This document shows, one piece after another, positions 24,937 through 34,174 of a stretch of 41,043 nucleotides of DNA. A model generated the notes under the pieces. It made no database searches. It was given only the letters and a program-made list of their open reading frames with translations, and had not been told where the DNA came from. The DNA is from Planctomycetota bacterium. Lineage in GTDB: Bacteria; Planctomycetota; Planctomycetia; Pirellulales; Pirellulaceae. Within the stretch, counting starts at the first letter, position 1. Each line of letters starts with the position of its first letter. Position numbers and translations under genes: made by a program. The stretch covers positions 1 through 41,043 of the forward strand of contig JAGWWZ010000021.1 in the NCBI GenBank assembly GCA_018970165.1, in the 5' to 3' direction.

Positions 24937-26448
24937 CTACTGCGTGGCCTCGATGGCCGCGATGATCCCTGCAGCTTTTGTCCAGGTTTCCTCTTCTTCC
25001 ATCTCCGGTTGACTGTCGGCAACGATCCCTCCGCCGACCTGAAATTGCCACCATCCATGGGAGCATGTGAGGGTACGAATCAGGATATTCCAATCCATTT
25101 CCCCATTGGTTCCTGCATATCCTAGGCTTCCACAATAGGGGCCGCGCACCGTGGGTTCCAACTCCGAAATGATTTCCATGGCGCGCACCTTCGGAGCACC
25201 TGTGATGCTTCCTCCGGGAAAGACCGCAGCGATCAAATCGCTGAAACCAGCGCGGGAACGCATTTGGGCGCGGATGGAGCTGACCAGATGGATCACGTAG
25301 GGGTAAACCTCGATGCCGCACAACTGATCGACGATCAGAGACTCCGGATTGCAGATGCGTGACAGATCGTTGCGGAGCAAGTCGACGATCATGATGTTTT
25401 CTGCTCGATCTTTGGGAGCAGAGATCAACTCCGATGCGATCCGCTCCTCCGAAACTTGATCGACCGATCCGTCAGCATTGCGGGGGGGACGACGACGCGT
25501 CCCTTTGATCGGCCGCGTCTCGATCCAACCCTGGTGCACTTTCAAGAAACGCTCTGGCGATGCGCTGACGATTTGAGCAGGACCGAGATCGAAGTAGGAT
25601 GCGAAGGGTGCTGCATTCAGTCGCCGCAATCGCATGTACAAAGAAAGCGAATCGGATCGCGCCGGACAGAGGAGCCGCTGAGACAGGTTCACCTGAAAGA
25701 TATCGCCCGCTCGAATGTAATCGCGGGCACGTTCCACCGTTTGTCGATAGCCATCGCTATCGAAATTACCGAGCCATCCGCCACCTAATCGAGTTTCAAA
25801 CTGCGGCGCTGTTAAACCATGCGCCATGGCGTGCATGCTGATCGCTCGATCCGAGCCTGAAGCCATCGACCGTTGGAACAATCGCTGGCGAAACTGATCG
25901 GCTCGCCACTCGGCTAATGACCGTCGCTCGGTTTCTCCCGCACCGGGAGAGGCACCATAACCCTGAGAGATGAGCCAACCGCGACCTAGAAGATGATCCC
26001 ATGACAGAACCACGTCATACATGCCCAAGACTGCGAGGGGCAACCCAAATTCATCGTGCTTCGCAGGTCGGATTCGTTCAAAGCAACGACCGAACTCGTA
26101 TGCCATGTAGCCAGCGACTCCCCCTTGAAAAGGAGGAAGATCGGGGACGCTTGCGGTTGCGTGCTGAGCCAACCATCGATCGATGGTCGCCAGCGGGTCG
26201 GCGATGGGGCGATCGATGCGATGAACGCGGCATGGGTCAGCCGCGATGTAGCTGTAGCGGCTGCGAGGATCATCTTGCAGGGCGCTGTCGAGCCACAAGC
26301 AGTAGGGGAGAGAACTCAGGCGCGCGAACGCAGATTCCGGTGACAACTCCGGCGGCAGCAACTCCACCACCGGAGGGACTCGTTCGGGATCAATCTTAGT
26401 GGTGATGGTGGTCGTCTTTGAGGAGAACCGATTCTTCTTTACCATCAA
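24937..26448 (-). CDS. pabB: Aminodeoxychorismate synthase component I
   Basis: PabB converts chorismate to 4-amino-4-deoxychorismate with PabA, for folate synthesis. The 503-residue protein has the chorismate-binding signatures IRAGDIFQVNLSQR, SASPERFL, ETRPIKGTRRR (PIKGT 313-317, Lys 315), DRAENIMIVDLLRNDLSR, FPGGSITGAPK and SLGYAGTNGEMDWNILIRT. The PIKGT lysine favours PabB over anthranilate synthase TrpE, which has PIAGT. The first about 25 residues are Lys/Thr-rich and overlap the upstream gene by 53 bases. In-frame GTG codons near VPPVVELL would give a start just after that gene. No pabA is in the window. Confidence 0.93.
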   Translation of the reverse strand: MMVKKNRFSSKTTTITTKIDPERVPPVVELLPPELSPESAFARLSSLPYCLWLDSALQDDPRSRYSYIAADPCRVHRIDRPIADPLATIDRWLAQHATASVPDLPPFQGGVAGYMAYEFGRCFERIRPAKHDEFGLPLAVLGMYDVVLSWDHLLGRGWLISQGYGASPGAGETERRSLAEWRADQFRQRLFQRSMASGSDRAISMHAMAHGLTAPQFETRLGGGWLGNFDSDGYRQTVERARDYIRAGDIFQVNLSQRLLCPARSDSLSLYMRLRRLNAAPFASYFDLGPAQIVSASPERFLKVHQGWIETRPIKGTRRRPPRNADGSVDQVSEERIASELISAPKDRAENIMIVDLLRNDLSRICNPESLIVDQLCGIEVYPYVIHLVSSIRAQMRSRAGFSDLIAAVFPGGSITGAPKVRAMEIISELEPTVRGPYCGSLGYAGTNGEMDWNILIRTLTCSHGWWQFQVGGGIVADSQPEMEEEETWTKAAGIIAAIEATQ

Positions 26449-26974
26449 TCACCACAAACAACTTGGCCTGAACCCCCTTTGGATCATCGCCGCTAGCACC
26501 CACTAAGGTGAGCAGTTCCGCATCCTTGGCTTGGAAAATGGAGCCAGCGATTTTTGCTCCTTCGTCCGCTGTCAACGTGAACTTCTTTTCGGAGCCATCG
26601 GAGGTGACGCGAACCTCTGCCGATTCGATCTTTGCGCCGCCGCTGACCAACTCCTCGAAGTAAAGGGTCAAAACATGGTTGTCATCGTCGTGGGCCCACT
26701 CGAAGTGGGTGCTGGTGTTGGTGTCGAAGTGAGCGATATGACCGCCGTGGGGGCCATGCTCCGCATGAGCGTGCCCATCGTCTTTGCCTTGTTCTTTGTC
26801 ATGATCATGGTCGTGATCATGGTCGTGATCATGGTCGTGATCATGGTCGTGATCATGATCGGAGTGGGCCGCAGTTTTTCCGGTCCCGGGCTTTGCGTTT
26901 TGCTTTGCCTCGCATCCGAACAGCAGGGCCGTGGTGCCGATGAGAAGTGTCGCAAGGAAAAATCGAAATTTCAT
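26396..26974 (-). CDS. His/Asp-repeat lipoprotein, probable metal-binding
   Basis: A 192-residue lipoprotein with signal peptide and lipobox (LATLLIGTTALLFGC, Cys 21). The mature N-terminus carries an Asp-(His-Asp)12 tract at about residues 39-63, followed by GHAHAEHGPHGGHIAHFD. The C-terminus ends Asp-Asp-His-His-His-His. Such tracts bind divalent metals like zinc, nickel or copper. The folded middle part (DDDNHVLTLYFEELVSGG, AEVRVTSDGSEKKFTLTAD) resembles small planctomycete proteins with a GPHGG motif. It is the first gene of a run with pabB and the AP2 protein and overlaps pabB by 53 bases. The metal and the physiological role are inferred. Confidence 0.88.
   Translation of the reverse strand: MKFRFFLATLLIGTTALLFGCEAKQNAKPGTGKTAAHSDHDHDHDHDHDHDHDHDHDHDKEQGKDDGHAHAEHGPHGGHIAHFDTNTSTHFEWAHDDDNHVLTLYFEELVSGGAKIESAEVRVTSDGSEKKFTLTADEGAKIAGSIFQAKDAELLTLVGASGDDPKGVQAKLFVVIDGKEESVLLKDDHHHH
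26798..26872 (-). repeat. 12-bp tandem repeat encoding His-Asp
   Basis: Five perfect copies of ATGGTCGTGATC (plus strand, 26807-26866) with near-perfect ends encode 25 codons of alternating Asp and His. The units keep the reading frame, so a change in copy number would alter tract length without a frameshift. Confidence 0.95.
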
Positions 26975-27203
26975 GGATCAGCCCATCCTGTTCTAGAGTC
27001 GCCGAATCAAAAATCGTCACCTACCGAACGATAGGAAACCGCGGTCGAAAATTGGAAATCATCTCTTTGGGTTACGCAAGCCGAATCCCAGGGTTCGCAA
27101 GATCTCCTGGGAAAGACCTGGTAAACCACTCCTCCCGAAGATCGGTAAGCTATACTATTCATTGGGCGTTCAAGGTCAAAAGGCGTTTAGGGTGGACGCC
27201 AAG

Positions 27204-28724
27204 ATGAACATGGTCCCGGTTCGCCCTGGAAAAGCTTTACTGGAAAACGCAACTGGAAAAAAGGAGATTCGCCCGCTGGTGCACACGCACGACCGCTCTC
27301 AAAGCTTGGCTAGTGAACATGGAGTGCTAGCCCGATTGATTTTGCCCGGACATTTCACGACGGAGGATCCGTTCGATGAGTTGCGTGGTCTCGCGCAAAC
27401 TGCCGGGATCGAGGTGGTGGGCACTGTCTACCAAAAACGGGAGCACCCGGACCAATCTACTTATCTTGGAAAAGGAAAAGTCGACGAGCTGGCCCGACTT
27501 TTGTCGGGGACCGACGCTGATGTCGTCGTGTTCGACAATGACCTGACTCCCGCCCAGACGAGGAATTTGGAAAAGGCCCTGAATGTCAAAGTCATCGACC
27601 GATCCGAACTGATTTTGGATATCTTTGCAACCAGCGCTCGGACTCACGAAGCCCGCTTGGCCGTCGAGTTGGCCCAACTCGAGTATTCGCTCCCGCGATT
27701 GAAGCGGATGTGGACCCACTTGTCTCGTCAAACGATGGGTGTCGGGATGCGCGGACCGGGTGAAAAGCAGCTCGAAGTGGACCGCCGACTTGCGGAAAAA
27801 CGGATCCACGATCTGCGCAGCGATTTGAACAAAGTAGAACAACGCAAGGCTCGCGAAGTCGCCTCGCGCGAAGGAACGTTCGGCGTCTCCCTGGTGGGCT
27901 ATACCAACGCAGGGAAGAGCACGTTGATGAATACTCTGACAGATGCTGGCGTCGAAGCCGCGGACAAATTATTCGCGACTCTCGATACGCGAACACGCAA
28001 GTGGATGTTGCCTGGCTGGGGACCGGTACTGCTCAGCGATACTGTCGGGTTCATTCGCGATCTACCCCACCACTTAATCGCCAGCTTCCGCGCGACACTC
28101 GAAGAAGCCAGACAGGCCGATCTGCTTTTGCACGTTGCCGACGTCAGCAACCCGTCGGTCCTCCATCAAATCTCGTCGGTCTACAAAGTCCTCAAGGAAT
28201 TGGGAATCGAGGAGAAGGATACGTTGCTGATTCTCAACAAGGCCGACTGCGAAGGAGCGGAAACTCGCATCCCCTTGGTGATGGAACGCTATCCCAACGC
28301 GATTCCCATCTCCGCTAAATCGGGATTCGGACTGCCGAACCTGTCGCAAGCTGTGAGCGATGCGTTAACCTCCAGCTTCGTCGAGTTGGAAATCAAGCTC
28401 CCGGTTTCCGATGGAAAAACCATCGCATGGTTATCCTCCCATGCCGAGGTTCTGTCCAAGCAATATCACGACGAATACACTCTCATCCATTGCCGTCTTC
28501 CCAAAGGGGCGGCTGGCAAGCTGGCCAACCAGGGATTCGATTTGCGAGTCTTGTCCGGTAAATTGCCGGAACCTTCCAAACGAGGGTACCCTGATCGAGC
28601 TACCTATCTGCCAGCCCATCATGACGACGAGACTCATCCTGTTGGGCATACCGAGCAGGCTTCGAATCCGGGGCATGTCGGCACGGGTGACGGACCTATG
28701 CAGGATCCCGCTGAAGTAGCGTGA
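27204..28724 (+). CDS. hflX: GTPase HflX
   Basis: HflX is a ribosome-associated GTPase that splits or rescues ribosomes under stress. From ATG 27204 the protein is 506 residues; TTG 27162 and ATG 27210 are alternatives. The N-terminal domain has YQKREHPDQSTYLGKGKVDE and DNDLTPAQTRNLEK. The middle has THEARLAVELAQLEYSLPRL and GPGEKQLEVDRR. The G domain has G1 GYTNAGKST (232-240), G3 DTVGFIRDLPHHLIASF, G4 NKAD and G5 SAKSG. The C-terminal extension of about 60 residues is Pro/Asp-rich and variable. An SDR gene begins 19 bases later. Confidence 0.96.
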   Translation: MNMVPVRPGKALLENATGKKEIRPLVHTHDRSQSLASEHGVLARLILPGHFTTEDPFDELRGLAQTAGIEVVGTVYQKREHPDQSTYLGKGKVDELARLLSGTDADVVVFDNDLTPAQTRNLEKALNVKVIDRSELILDIFATSARTHEARLAVELAQLEYSLPRLKRMWTHLSRQTMGVGMRGPGEKQLEVDRRLAEKRIHDLRSDLNKVEQRKAREVASREGTFGVSLVGYTNAGKSTLMNTLTDAGVEAADKLFATLDTRTRKWMLPGWGPVLLSDTVGFIRDLPHHLIASFRATLEEARQADLLLHVADVSNPSVLHQISSVYKVLKELGIEEKDTLLILNKADCEGAETRIPLVMERYPNAIPISAKSGFGLPNLSQAVSDALTSSFVELEIKLPVSDGKTIAWLSSHAEVLSKQYHDEYTLIHCRLPKGAAGKLANQGFDLRVLSGKLPEPSKRGYPDRATYLPAHHDDETHPVGHTEQASNPGHVGTGDGPMQDPAEVA

Positions 28725-28743
28725 TGAACTCTCGGGACCGATC

Positions 28744-29556
28744 GTGGCAAAACGCAGCCTGAACAACATGCGAGTCGTCGCAACCGGAGCCTCAAGCGGC
28801 ATCGGTTATGCTTTGGTCAGCCGGTTGCTGCTATCAGGTGCGAATGTGCTGGCGACTGCTCGACGAGAAGAGCGATTAGAGCAACTGGCCAAAGAGAACG
28901 AGGGAGCACCCGGTACACTATCGATCCTGCCCGGGGATCTCACCTCTGCCAACCATCGAGCCGCGATCGCTGCATGGTGTTTGGAACATTGGGGAGCGAT
29001 CGATACGCTCATCAACAATGCAGGGGCGGGAGCGATCGGCCCCTTTGCAGATGCCAGCAGCGATCGGTTGCGACAAGTCATGGAGATCGACTTCTTTGCT
29101 CCTGCGGAATTGACTCGCAGTTGTCTGCCGTTGCTATTGGGCGGGAATCGGCCAGCGATCCTGAACATCGGTTCGGTGCTCGGCCATCGCGCAGTTCCTC
29201 TGAAGAGCGAATACTGCGCGGCCAAATTCGCCATGCGCGGATGGTCCGAAGCGATCCGTGTCGAACTGAAACGAGCCGGTATCGACGTTCTGATGGTCAG
29301 CCCCAGCACCACGCGGACCGAATTTTTCGACTCCCTCCTGGATACGCGCACGGATTCGCGCAGCCCGTCGATTGGTTGCATGGAACCGGATGCTGTTGCG
29401 AGGCTAGCGATCGCTTCGTTGGTCCGATCCAAACGCGAACGGATCCTGAGTTTGGGTGGCAAGCTCTTGGTATGGAGCGGCCGATGGTTTCCATCCTTGA
29501 CCGATGCGATCCTCACACGTTCGATCGCACCGAAACAGTCGAACGATCGTGGATAA
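28744..29556 (+). CDS. Short-chain dehydrogenase/reductase (SDR)
   Basis: A 270-residue classical SDR. It has the cofactor motif TGASSGIG (14-21), NNAG (91-94), Ser 144 in NIGSV, and Tyr 157/Lys 161 in EYCAAK. The cofactor preference is probably NADP, given the basic ARREER after strand 2. The start is GTG 28744, and ATG 28768 is an alternative. It follows hflX by 19 bases and is likely cotranscribed. The gene is convergent with secA, with 11 bases between stop codons. The substrate is unknown. Confidence 0.9.
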   Translation: MAKRSLNNMRVVATGASSGIGYALVSRLLLSGANVLATARREERLEQLAKENEGAPGTLSILPGDLTSANHRAAIAAWCLEHWGAIDTLINNAGAGAIGPFADASSDRLRQVMEIDFFAPAELTRSCLPLLLGGNRPAILNIGSVLGHRAVPLKSEYCAAKFAMRGWSEAIRVELKRAGIDVLMVSPSTTRTEFFDSLLDTRTDSRSPSIGCMEPDAVARLAIASLVRSKRERILSLGGKLLVWSGRWFPSLTDAILTRSIAPKQSNDRG

Positions 29557-29567
29557 GCGGTGATCGC

Positions 29568-32500
29568 CTAAACCTGCTTGCGCATGCAGCAGTTCTTGAA
29601 CTTCTTACCGGAACCGCATGGGCAAGGATCGTTGCGTCCTGCTTTTTCAACGCGGTTGCGGATGGTCTTGGGTTCAGGGGGAGCGGCACCCGCCTGGTCG
29701 GCGGCTTCCAAGTCCGCTTGTTTCTCTTCCAACAAGGTCTGAGTCACATTGAATTCATCATGCCGAGCGCTGGTTTCTACCCACGAACTAGCAACCAACT
29801 CATCGTCCATCGCTTCCATACGGAAGATGACATCGGTGATTCGCTCTCCGATCGACAGCCACATCTGATCGAACAGACGCATCCCTTCGCGTTTGTACTC
29901 GACCTTGGGATCCATCTGGCCCATGCTGCGGAAGGAGACGCTGGAGCGAACATGGTCCATCGCAAGCAAGTGGTCTTTCCAGGAGGAGTCCAGCGTTGTT
30001 AGTAGAACGGTTCGTTCCATGCGACGAATCTCTGGGAAGTACCGATCATCGAAGGCTTGTGACAGGTGAGCTTGCATCTCAGGCTTGGTCCACTTCGCAA
30101 CTTCCGCCGGGTCGCCCGACCATCCCAGATCTTGGCGCATCCACTCCAGGAGACTTTCCATCTCACCGTTGGAGGTACCCATGCACTCAGATAGCTTCTT
30201 CTGGGTGGAACGACCATAGATCGATTCGATCTTTTGCTGGGTCGTCTTCCAAACGCCGTGGGCCTTTTCGGCACTCTTGCGGCTGATCTCTTCGAGTTGT
30301 TCCCAAATCTTTTCGCCGGCGTTTTGGAGTTGTTCCAAGACATCTGGCGTAGAGAATCGATGCTTGGCCCAATCGGACAGAGCCCCTCCGTCGATCGTAT
30401 AACTTTCGGGACCGGTCCGAATGCGGAATCGACTCAGGCCGACAAGGATCGGATACTTCACCTCTCGCTCGAAATAGGCCTTCTCGGCCATATCGAGCAT
30501 CTTGGTTTTGATGGCATCGGGTTCTACTCCTCGAATCTCGTTCATCGGGACTTGGATGCTGAATTTGTTGAGCATCCAGGTCTGGAGCATCTGCAAACCA
30601 TAATCGGGTTCGAGGAACGCGTCCCCTTCGCCGAGGTCGATCTTGGCGATGTACTCATTCGCCTTGCCGATGAACTCTTCGTCCATGCGATCGCGTTCCA
30701 TCTTTTTGAGCATGCTGACGGTGTAATGGGTACCGAACTTGGAGTTGACCCATTTGGCCATGGCATCCCAGTTCCATTCCGATTGCTCCTCTTCGGAAGG
30801 AAGGTTTTCATCGATCGCATCGAGGATTTGCGTTTCGGCTGCCCGTTCTGCTTGATCTTTGGCGTATGCGACGGCAACGCTTGGTTCAACGGAGCGGAAA
30901 TCCTTTGGATCGAGTTGCATTCCCAATCTCGGTCCAGCCCAGCGAGCATAGGATTCGGCTCCGAACATCGGATCGCAGAATTGATCGACGTTGGATTGGA
31001 TCTGCCGTTGCAGTTGTTCCATGACCAGTTCGCGGCAACTGGTTCCTTCGAGGATTTGCTGGCGGTAGCTGTAGACGCGCTTGCGTTGATGGTCCATGAC
31101 CTCGTCGTATTCGAGGAGGCTCTTGCGGGCTTCGAAGTTTCGTTCTTCGACTTTCTTTTGTGCGCCGGAGATCCGTTTCGAAACGTAGGGACTCTCGATT
31201 GCTTCGCCGTCTCCCATGCCCATGCGGCGCATCATTTCGCGGACCCAGTCCCCTGCAAAGATGCGCATCAAATCGTCTTCGAGTGACAAATAGAAGCGGC
31301 TTGAGCCAGGATCACCCTGTCGGCCGCAACGACCCCGCAACTGCAAGTCGATACGACGGGACTCATGCCGCTCGGTGCCGATGACATACAGGCCGCCGAA
31401 GTCGCGTACCCGTTCACCCTCCTCACGCATCTTCTCCGCGTCTTCGATCTGCTTGATCAGGCCCTCCCATTCTTCCTTGGGGACGTCCAGACGGGTTTCG
31501 TAGGTGTGCTGTAGCTGGGCCCAGGCCATTGTTTCCGGATTGCCACCGAGGATGATGTCGGTACCTCGGCCTGCCATGTTGGTTGCGATCGTCACCGAGC
31601 CAATGCGACCCGCTTGAGCGATGATGTCGGCTTCGCGTTTGTGGGCCTTGGCGTTGAGAACTTGGTGATTAACACCCCGTTGCTCAAGCAGTCGCGATAG
31701 CTTTTCGCTTTTCTCGATGCTGACGGTACCGACCAGGATCGGTCGCCCTTCCCGTTCGATACGAGCGATCTCTTCACGAGGTATTTCCGCGATTTCGCGA
31801 GAATCAGCCTTGCGCAATACCACTCGCTGGTCATCCTCGGACTCGATATGGCCGACGAGGAATCCACGTTTGCGATCGGTGAACTCGATGGTGTCATGTT
31901 TGTGGACCCGATCGATCTCATCTGCGACCGCATCGTATTTTTCTTTTTCGGTGAGATAGATCGCGTCCGGATACTCGATCCTTTTCAGTCCGCGATTGGG
32001 GGGTACTGCAATCACCCCCAGGTTGTAGATCTTGCTGAATTCCTGCGCTTCGGTCATCGCGGTACCTGTCATTCCCGCAAGCTTCTTGTAGAGCTTGAAG
32101 AAGTTTTGCAGGGTGATGGTCGCGAGGGTTTGTGTCTCTTCCTTGATCGGAACTTTTTCTTTGGCTTCAACGGCTTGATGCAAGCCATCGCTCCATTGAC
32201 GCCCTTCCATGAGTCGACCGGTGAACTCGTCGACGATGATGATCTGACCTTCCTTGACGACGTAGTTCACATCACGTTTGTAGAGTTGGTGCGCCTTGAG
32301 TGCGTTGTCTAGCAGGTGGGGCCACTCCATGTTGCCAACGGTGTAGAAACTCTCGACACCCGCCAATCGTTCGGCTTCGCGCACGCCCGCATCGGTCAGA
32401 TTGACCGTGTGGTCTTTTTCATTGACGACGAAATGATCTTCGCGTTTGAGTTGCTGAGCGATGCGGTCGGCTTCCATGTACTTGCCTGCATCGCGCATCG

Positions 32501-33272
32501 CTGGACCCGAGATGATCAGCGGAGTACGCGCCTCGTCGATCAAGATGTTATCGACTTCGTCGATGACCGCAAAATGCAATGGGCCTTGCACCTGCTGCAT
32601 GTGGCTTGGGAAGCGATCATCCCCGCGGGCTGCCATCCGCATATTGTCGCGCAGATAATCGAATCCAAGTTCATTGTTCGTGGCATACGTAATGTCAGCC
32701 GCGTAGGATTTCTGACGCTGGCTGTTCTCCATACCGCTTTGGATGTTCCCGATCGTCAGACCCAACCCCATATAGAGTGGTGCCATCCACTCCATATCAC
32801 GGCGGGCCAAATAGTCGTTTACCGTGACGACATGAACCCCTTTCCCTTCGAGGGCATTGAGATATGCAGGCAACGTTGCCACCAGCGTCTTGCCTTCACC
32901 AGTGATCATTTCCGCGATGTTGCCGTGATGAAGGACCATGCCCCCCAAGAGCTGCACATCGTAGTGCCGCATACGCATGAAGCGACGACCCGCCTCGCGG
33001 CATGTGGCGAACGCCTCCACCAACAGATCTTCGATCGTGGCACCGTCCGCCAACCGGCGCCGGAACTTGATGGTCTGCTCCTTGAGCTCGGCATCTGAGA
33101 GTGCCATCATCTTTGGCTCAAGCTCGCCGATCAGTTTGGCTAATTCACCAAATCTTCGCAGTTGTCTGGAGTTCGCGGAGCCGAACAGGACGGTCAAACC
33201 TCGATCGAGACCGCTCAGGACACCATTGACCGCGGTGGTGGTCCCTTCCCAAAGTTTTTCGATTAATTCCAT
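29568..33272 (-). CDS. secA: Protein translocase subunit SecA, extended form
   Basis: SecA is the ATPase that drives preproteins through SecYEG. The 1234-residue protein is much longer than the roughly 900-residue E. coli protein. It has the Walker A region ITGEGKTLVATLPAYLNAL (Lys 128), TVNDYLARRD, DEVDNILIDEARTPL, the GTVSIEKSE segment, NMAGRGTDI and RGRCGRQGDPGSSRFYLSLED. The helical scaffold segment SSWKDHLLAMDHVRSSVSFR follows, and the C-terminus ends in the zinc motif CPCGSGKKFKNCC. Compared with the common form, about 50 residues are inserted before GTVSIEKSE (TIEFTDRKRGFLVGHIESED and following) and over 150 in the helical wing region. It is convergent with the SDR gene. Confidence 0.97.
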   Translation of the reverse strand: MELIEKLWEGTTTAVNGVLSGLDRGLTVLFGSANSRQLRRFGELAKLIGELEPKMMALSDAELKEQTIKFRRRLADGATIEDLLVEAFATCREAGRRFMRMRHYDVQLLGGMVLHHGNIAEMITGEGKTLVATLPAYLNALEGKGVHVVTVNDYLARRDMEWMAPLYMGLGLTIGNIQSGMENSQRQKSYAADITYATNNELGFDYLRDNMRMAARGDDRFPSHMQQVQGPLHFAVIDEVDNILIDEARTPLIISGPAMRDAGKYMEADRIAQQLKREDHFVVNEKDHTVNLTDAGVREAERLAGVESFYTVGNMEWPHLLDNALKAHQLYKRDVNYVVKEGQIIIVDEFTGRLMEGRQWSDGLHQAVEAKEKVPIKEETQTLATITLQNFFKLYKKLAGMTGTAMTEAQEFSKIYNLGVIAVPPNRGLKRIEYPDAIYLTEKEKYDAVADEIDRVHKHDTIEFTDRKRGFLVGHIESEDDQRVVLRKADSREIAEIPREEIARIEREGRPILVGTVSIEKSEKLSRLLEQRGVNHQVLNAKAHKREADIIAQAGRIGSVTIATNMAGRGTDIILGGNPETMAWAQLQHTYETRLDVPKEEWEGLIKQIEDAEKMREEGERVRDFGGLYVIGTERHESRRIDLQLRGRCGRQGDPGSSRFYLSLEDDLMRIFAGDWVREMMRRMGMGDGEAIESPYVSKRISGAQKKVEERNFEARKSLLEYDEVMDHQRKRVYSYRQQILEGTSCRELVMEQLQRQIQSNVDQFCDPMFGAESYARWAGPRLGMQLDPKDFRSVEPSVAVAYAKDQAERAAETQILDAIDENLPSEEEQSEWNWDAMAKWVNSKFGTHYTVSMLKKMERDRMDEEFIGKANEYIAKIDLGEGDAFLEPDYGLQMLQTWMLNKFSIQVPMNEIRGVEPDAIKTKMLDMAEKAYFEREVKYPILVGLSRFRIRTGPESYTIDGGALSDWAKHRFSTPDVLEQLQNAGEKIWEQLEEISRKSAEKAHGVWKTTQQKIESIYGRSTQKKLSECMGTSNGEMESLLEWMRQDLGWSGDPAEVAKWTKPEMQAHLSQAFDDRYFPEIRRMERTVLLTTLDSSWKDHLLAMDHVRSSVSFRSMGQMDPKVEYKREGMRLFDQMWLSIGERITDVIFRMEAMDDELVASSWVETSARHDEFNVTQTLLEEKQADLEAADQAGAAPPEPKTIRNRVEKAGRNDPCPCGSGKKFKNCCMRKQV

Positions 33273-33369
33273 GAATAGATGACCCCGGGTAGCTTAGGCA
33301 ATACGCCTCGATTTTATGCGATTCCCCGAAGAGAATGAACTTGGAGAGTATCGCCTCCCCCTAAATGCG

Positions 33370-33663
33370 TCAATCGTCAAGGTGGACCGGATCCGGAATC
33401 TCAACCCCGTCTACATCGACATTACCCGGTTCTACTGATTCAGCAACGATCGTTTCCGTAAGGCCTGGATCGCTGAAAATCGAGCCAACACGTCCATTTT
33501 TCATGTCGGTTCGAGGCGTTTTCGAAACAAATCCACCGTAATCGTAGTCGTAGGGTGAACAGCACAGAGTGCAACCCGAAAGCGCGATCAGGCCCGAAAG
33601 TCCGCAGCAAAGAATCCCGTTTCGAAGTCGATGGCTCGGCATGCGTTTTCTTGGAGGTTGCAT
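33370..33663 (-). CDS. Small planctomycete lipoprotein
   Basis: A 97-residue lipoprotein with signal and lipobox LSGLIALSGC (Cys 31). ATG 33642 is an alternative start. The segment SPYDYDYGGFVSKTPRTDMK, followed by NGRVGSIFSDPG, looks like a small conserved planctomycete lipoprotein family. The C-terminus is acidic (VDGVEIPDPVHLDD). The function is unknown. It is divergent from the HIT gene across 112 bases and sits downstream of nothing on its strand. Confidence 0.75.
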   Translation of the reverse strand: MQPPRKRMPSHRLRNGILCCGLSGLIALSGCTLCCSPYDYDYGGFVSKTPRTDMKNGRVGSIFSDPGLTETIVAESVEPGNVDVDGVEIPDPVHLDD

Positions 33664-33775
33664 GGTGATGGTCCAGAACGGAGCTGGTTGGTACGAGGCG
33701 ACATGGTTCGGTTAAAATATTCGGCTGGCTTGGGATGGGCAATTGAGTCAAAGTTTGACAAAAAGGAAGGCTATA

Positions 33776-34120
33776 GTGGGCGAGACGATTTTTTCAAAGA
33801 TCGTGCGGAAAGAGATTGCTGCCGCGATCCTCTATGAGGATGAGTTGGCCTTAGCGTTCCGCGATATTCATCCGCAGGCTCCGGTTCATTTCTTGGTGAT
33901 TCCCAAGGAACCGATTTCCTCGCTCGATGCGATGACTCAGGAGCAGCGTGGGTTGCTCGGGCACCTTCAATGGGTTGCTAGCCATGTTGCTCGAGAGCAG
34001 GGGCTCTCCGAAGGTGGTTACCGCGTGGTGACAAACATCGGGACCGATGGCGGTCAGTCGGTTGCTCATCTTCACTATCACGTTCTCGGCGGCCGGCATC
34101 TTTCGTGGCCACCTGGTTGA
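33776..34120 (+). CDS. HIT-family hydrolase (HINT-type)
   Basis: HINT proteins hydrolyse purine nucleoside phosphoramidates or adenylated compounds. GTG 33776 is chosen because AAGGAAGG (33763-33770) sits 5 bases upstream and the 114-residue product starts at the typical ETIFSKIVRKEI; a longer frame from 33743 is less likely. Features are FRDIHPQAPVHFLVIPKEPI, NIGTDGGQSVAHLHYHVLGG and the catalytic triad motif His-x-His-x-His at 98-102. Its TGA stop (34118-34120) lies in the first unit of a 22-bp tandem repeat. Confidence 0.95.
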   Translation: MGETIFSKIVRKEIAAAILYEDELALAFRDIHPQAPVHFLVIPKEPISSLDAMTQEQRGLLGHLQWVASHVAREQGLSEGGYRVVTNIGTDGGQSVAHLHYHVLGGRHLSWPPG

Positions 34121-34174
34121 TTGGGCCATGGCACCGTGTTGATTGGCCCATGGCACCGTGTTGATTGGGTAATC
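34117..34174 (+). repeat. 22-bp tandem repeat over the HIT stop codon
   Basis: TTGATTGGGCCATGGCACCG, extended by TG, occurs at 34117-34138 and, with one substitution, at 34139-34160. A third partial unit (TTGATTGGGTAATC) follows at 34161-34174. The first unit contains the HIT stop codon. The rest of the 240 bases before htrA shows no clear gene. Confidence 0.9.

Noticed and set aside
24834-25058. 75-residue N-terminal extension of the AP2 protein overlapping pabB
   Set aside because: It is Arg/Pro-rich shadow sequence that overlaps the pabB 3' end, and the AP2 pattern starts after ATG 24833.
26798-26872. CRISPR-like or satellite array
   Set aside because: The repeat is in frame in a lipoprotein gene and has no spacers.
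27151-27156. TATACT as a -10 box for hflX
   Set aside because: No acceptable -35 element lies 16-18 bases upstream, so a promoter call is not supported.
34125-34172. Sigma-54 promoter-like TGGCAC...TTG motifs in the 22-bp repeats
   Set aside because: The spacing between TGGCAC and TTG is one base too short and the GC of the -12 element is missing (TTGA instead of TTGC).
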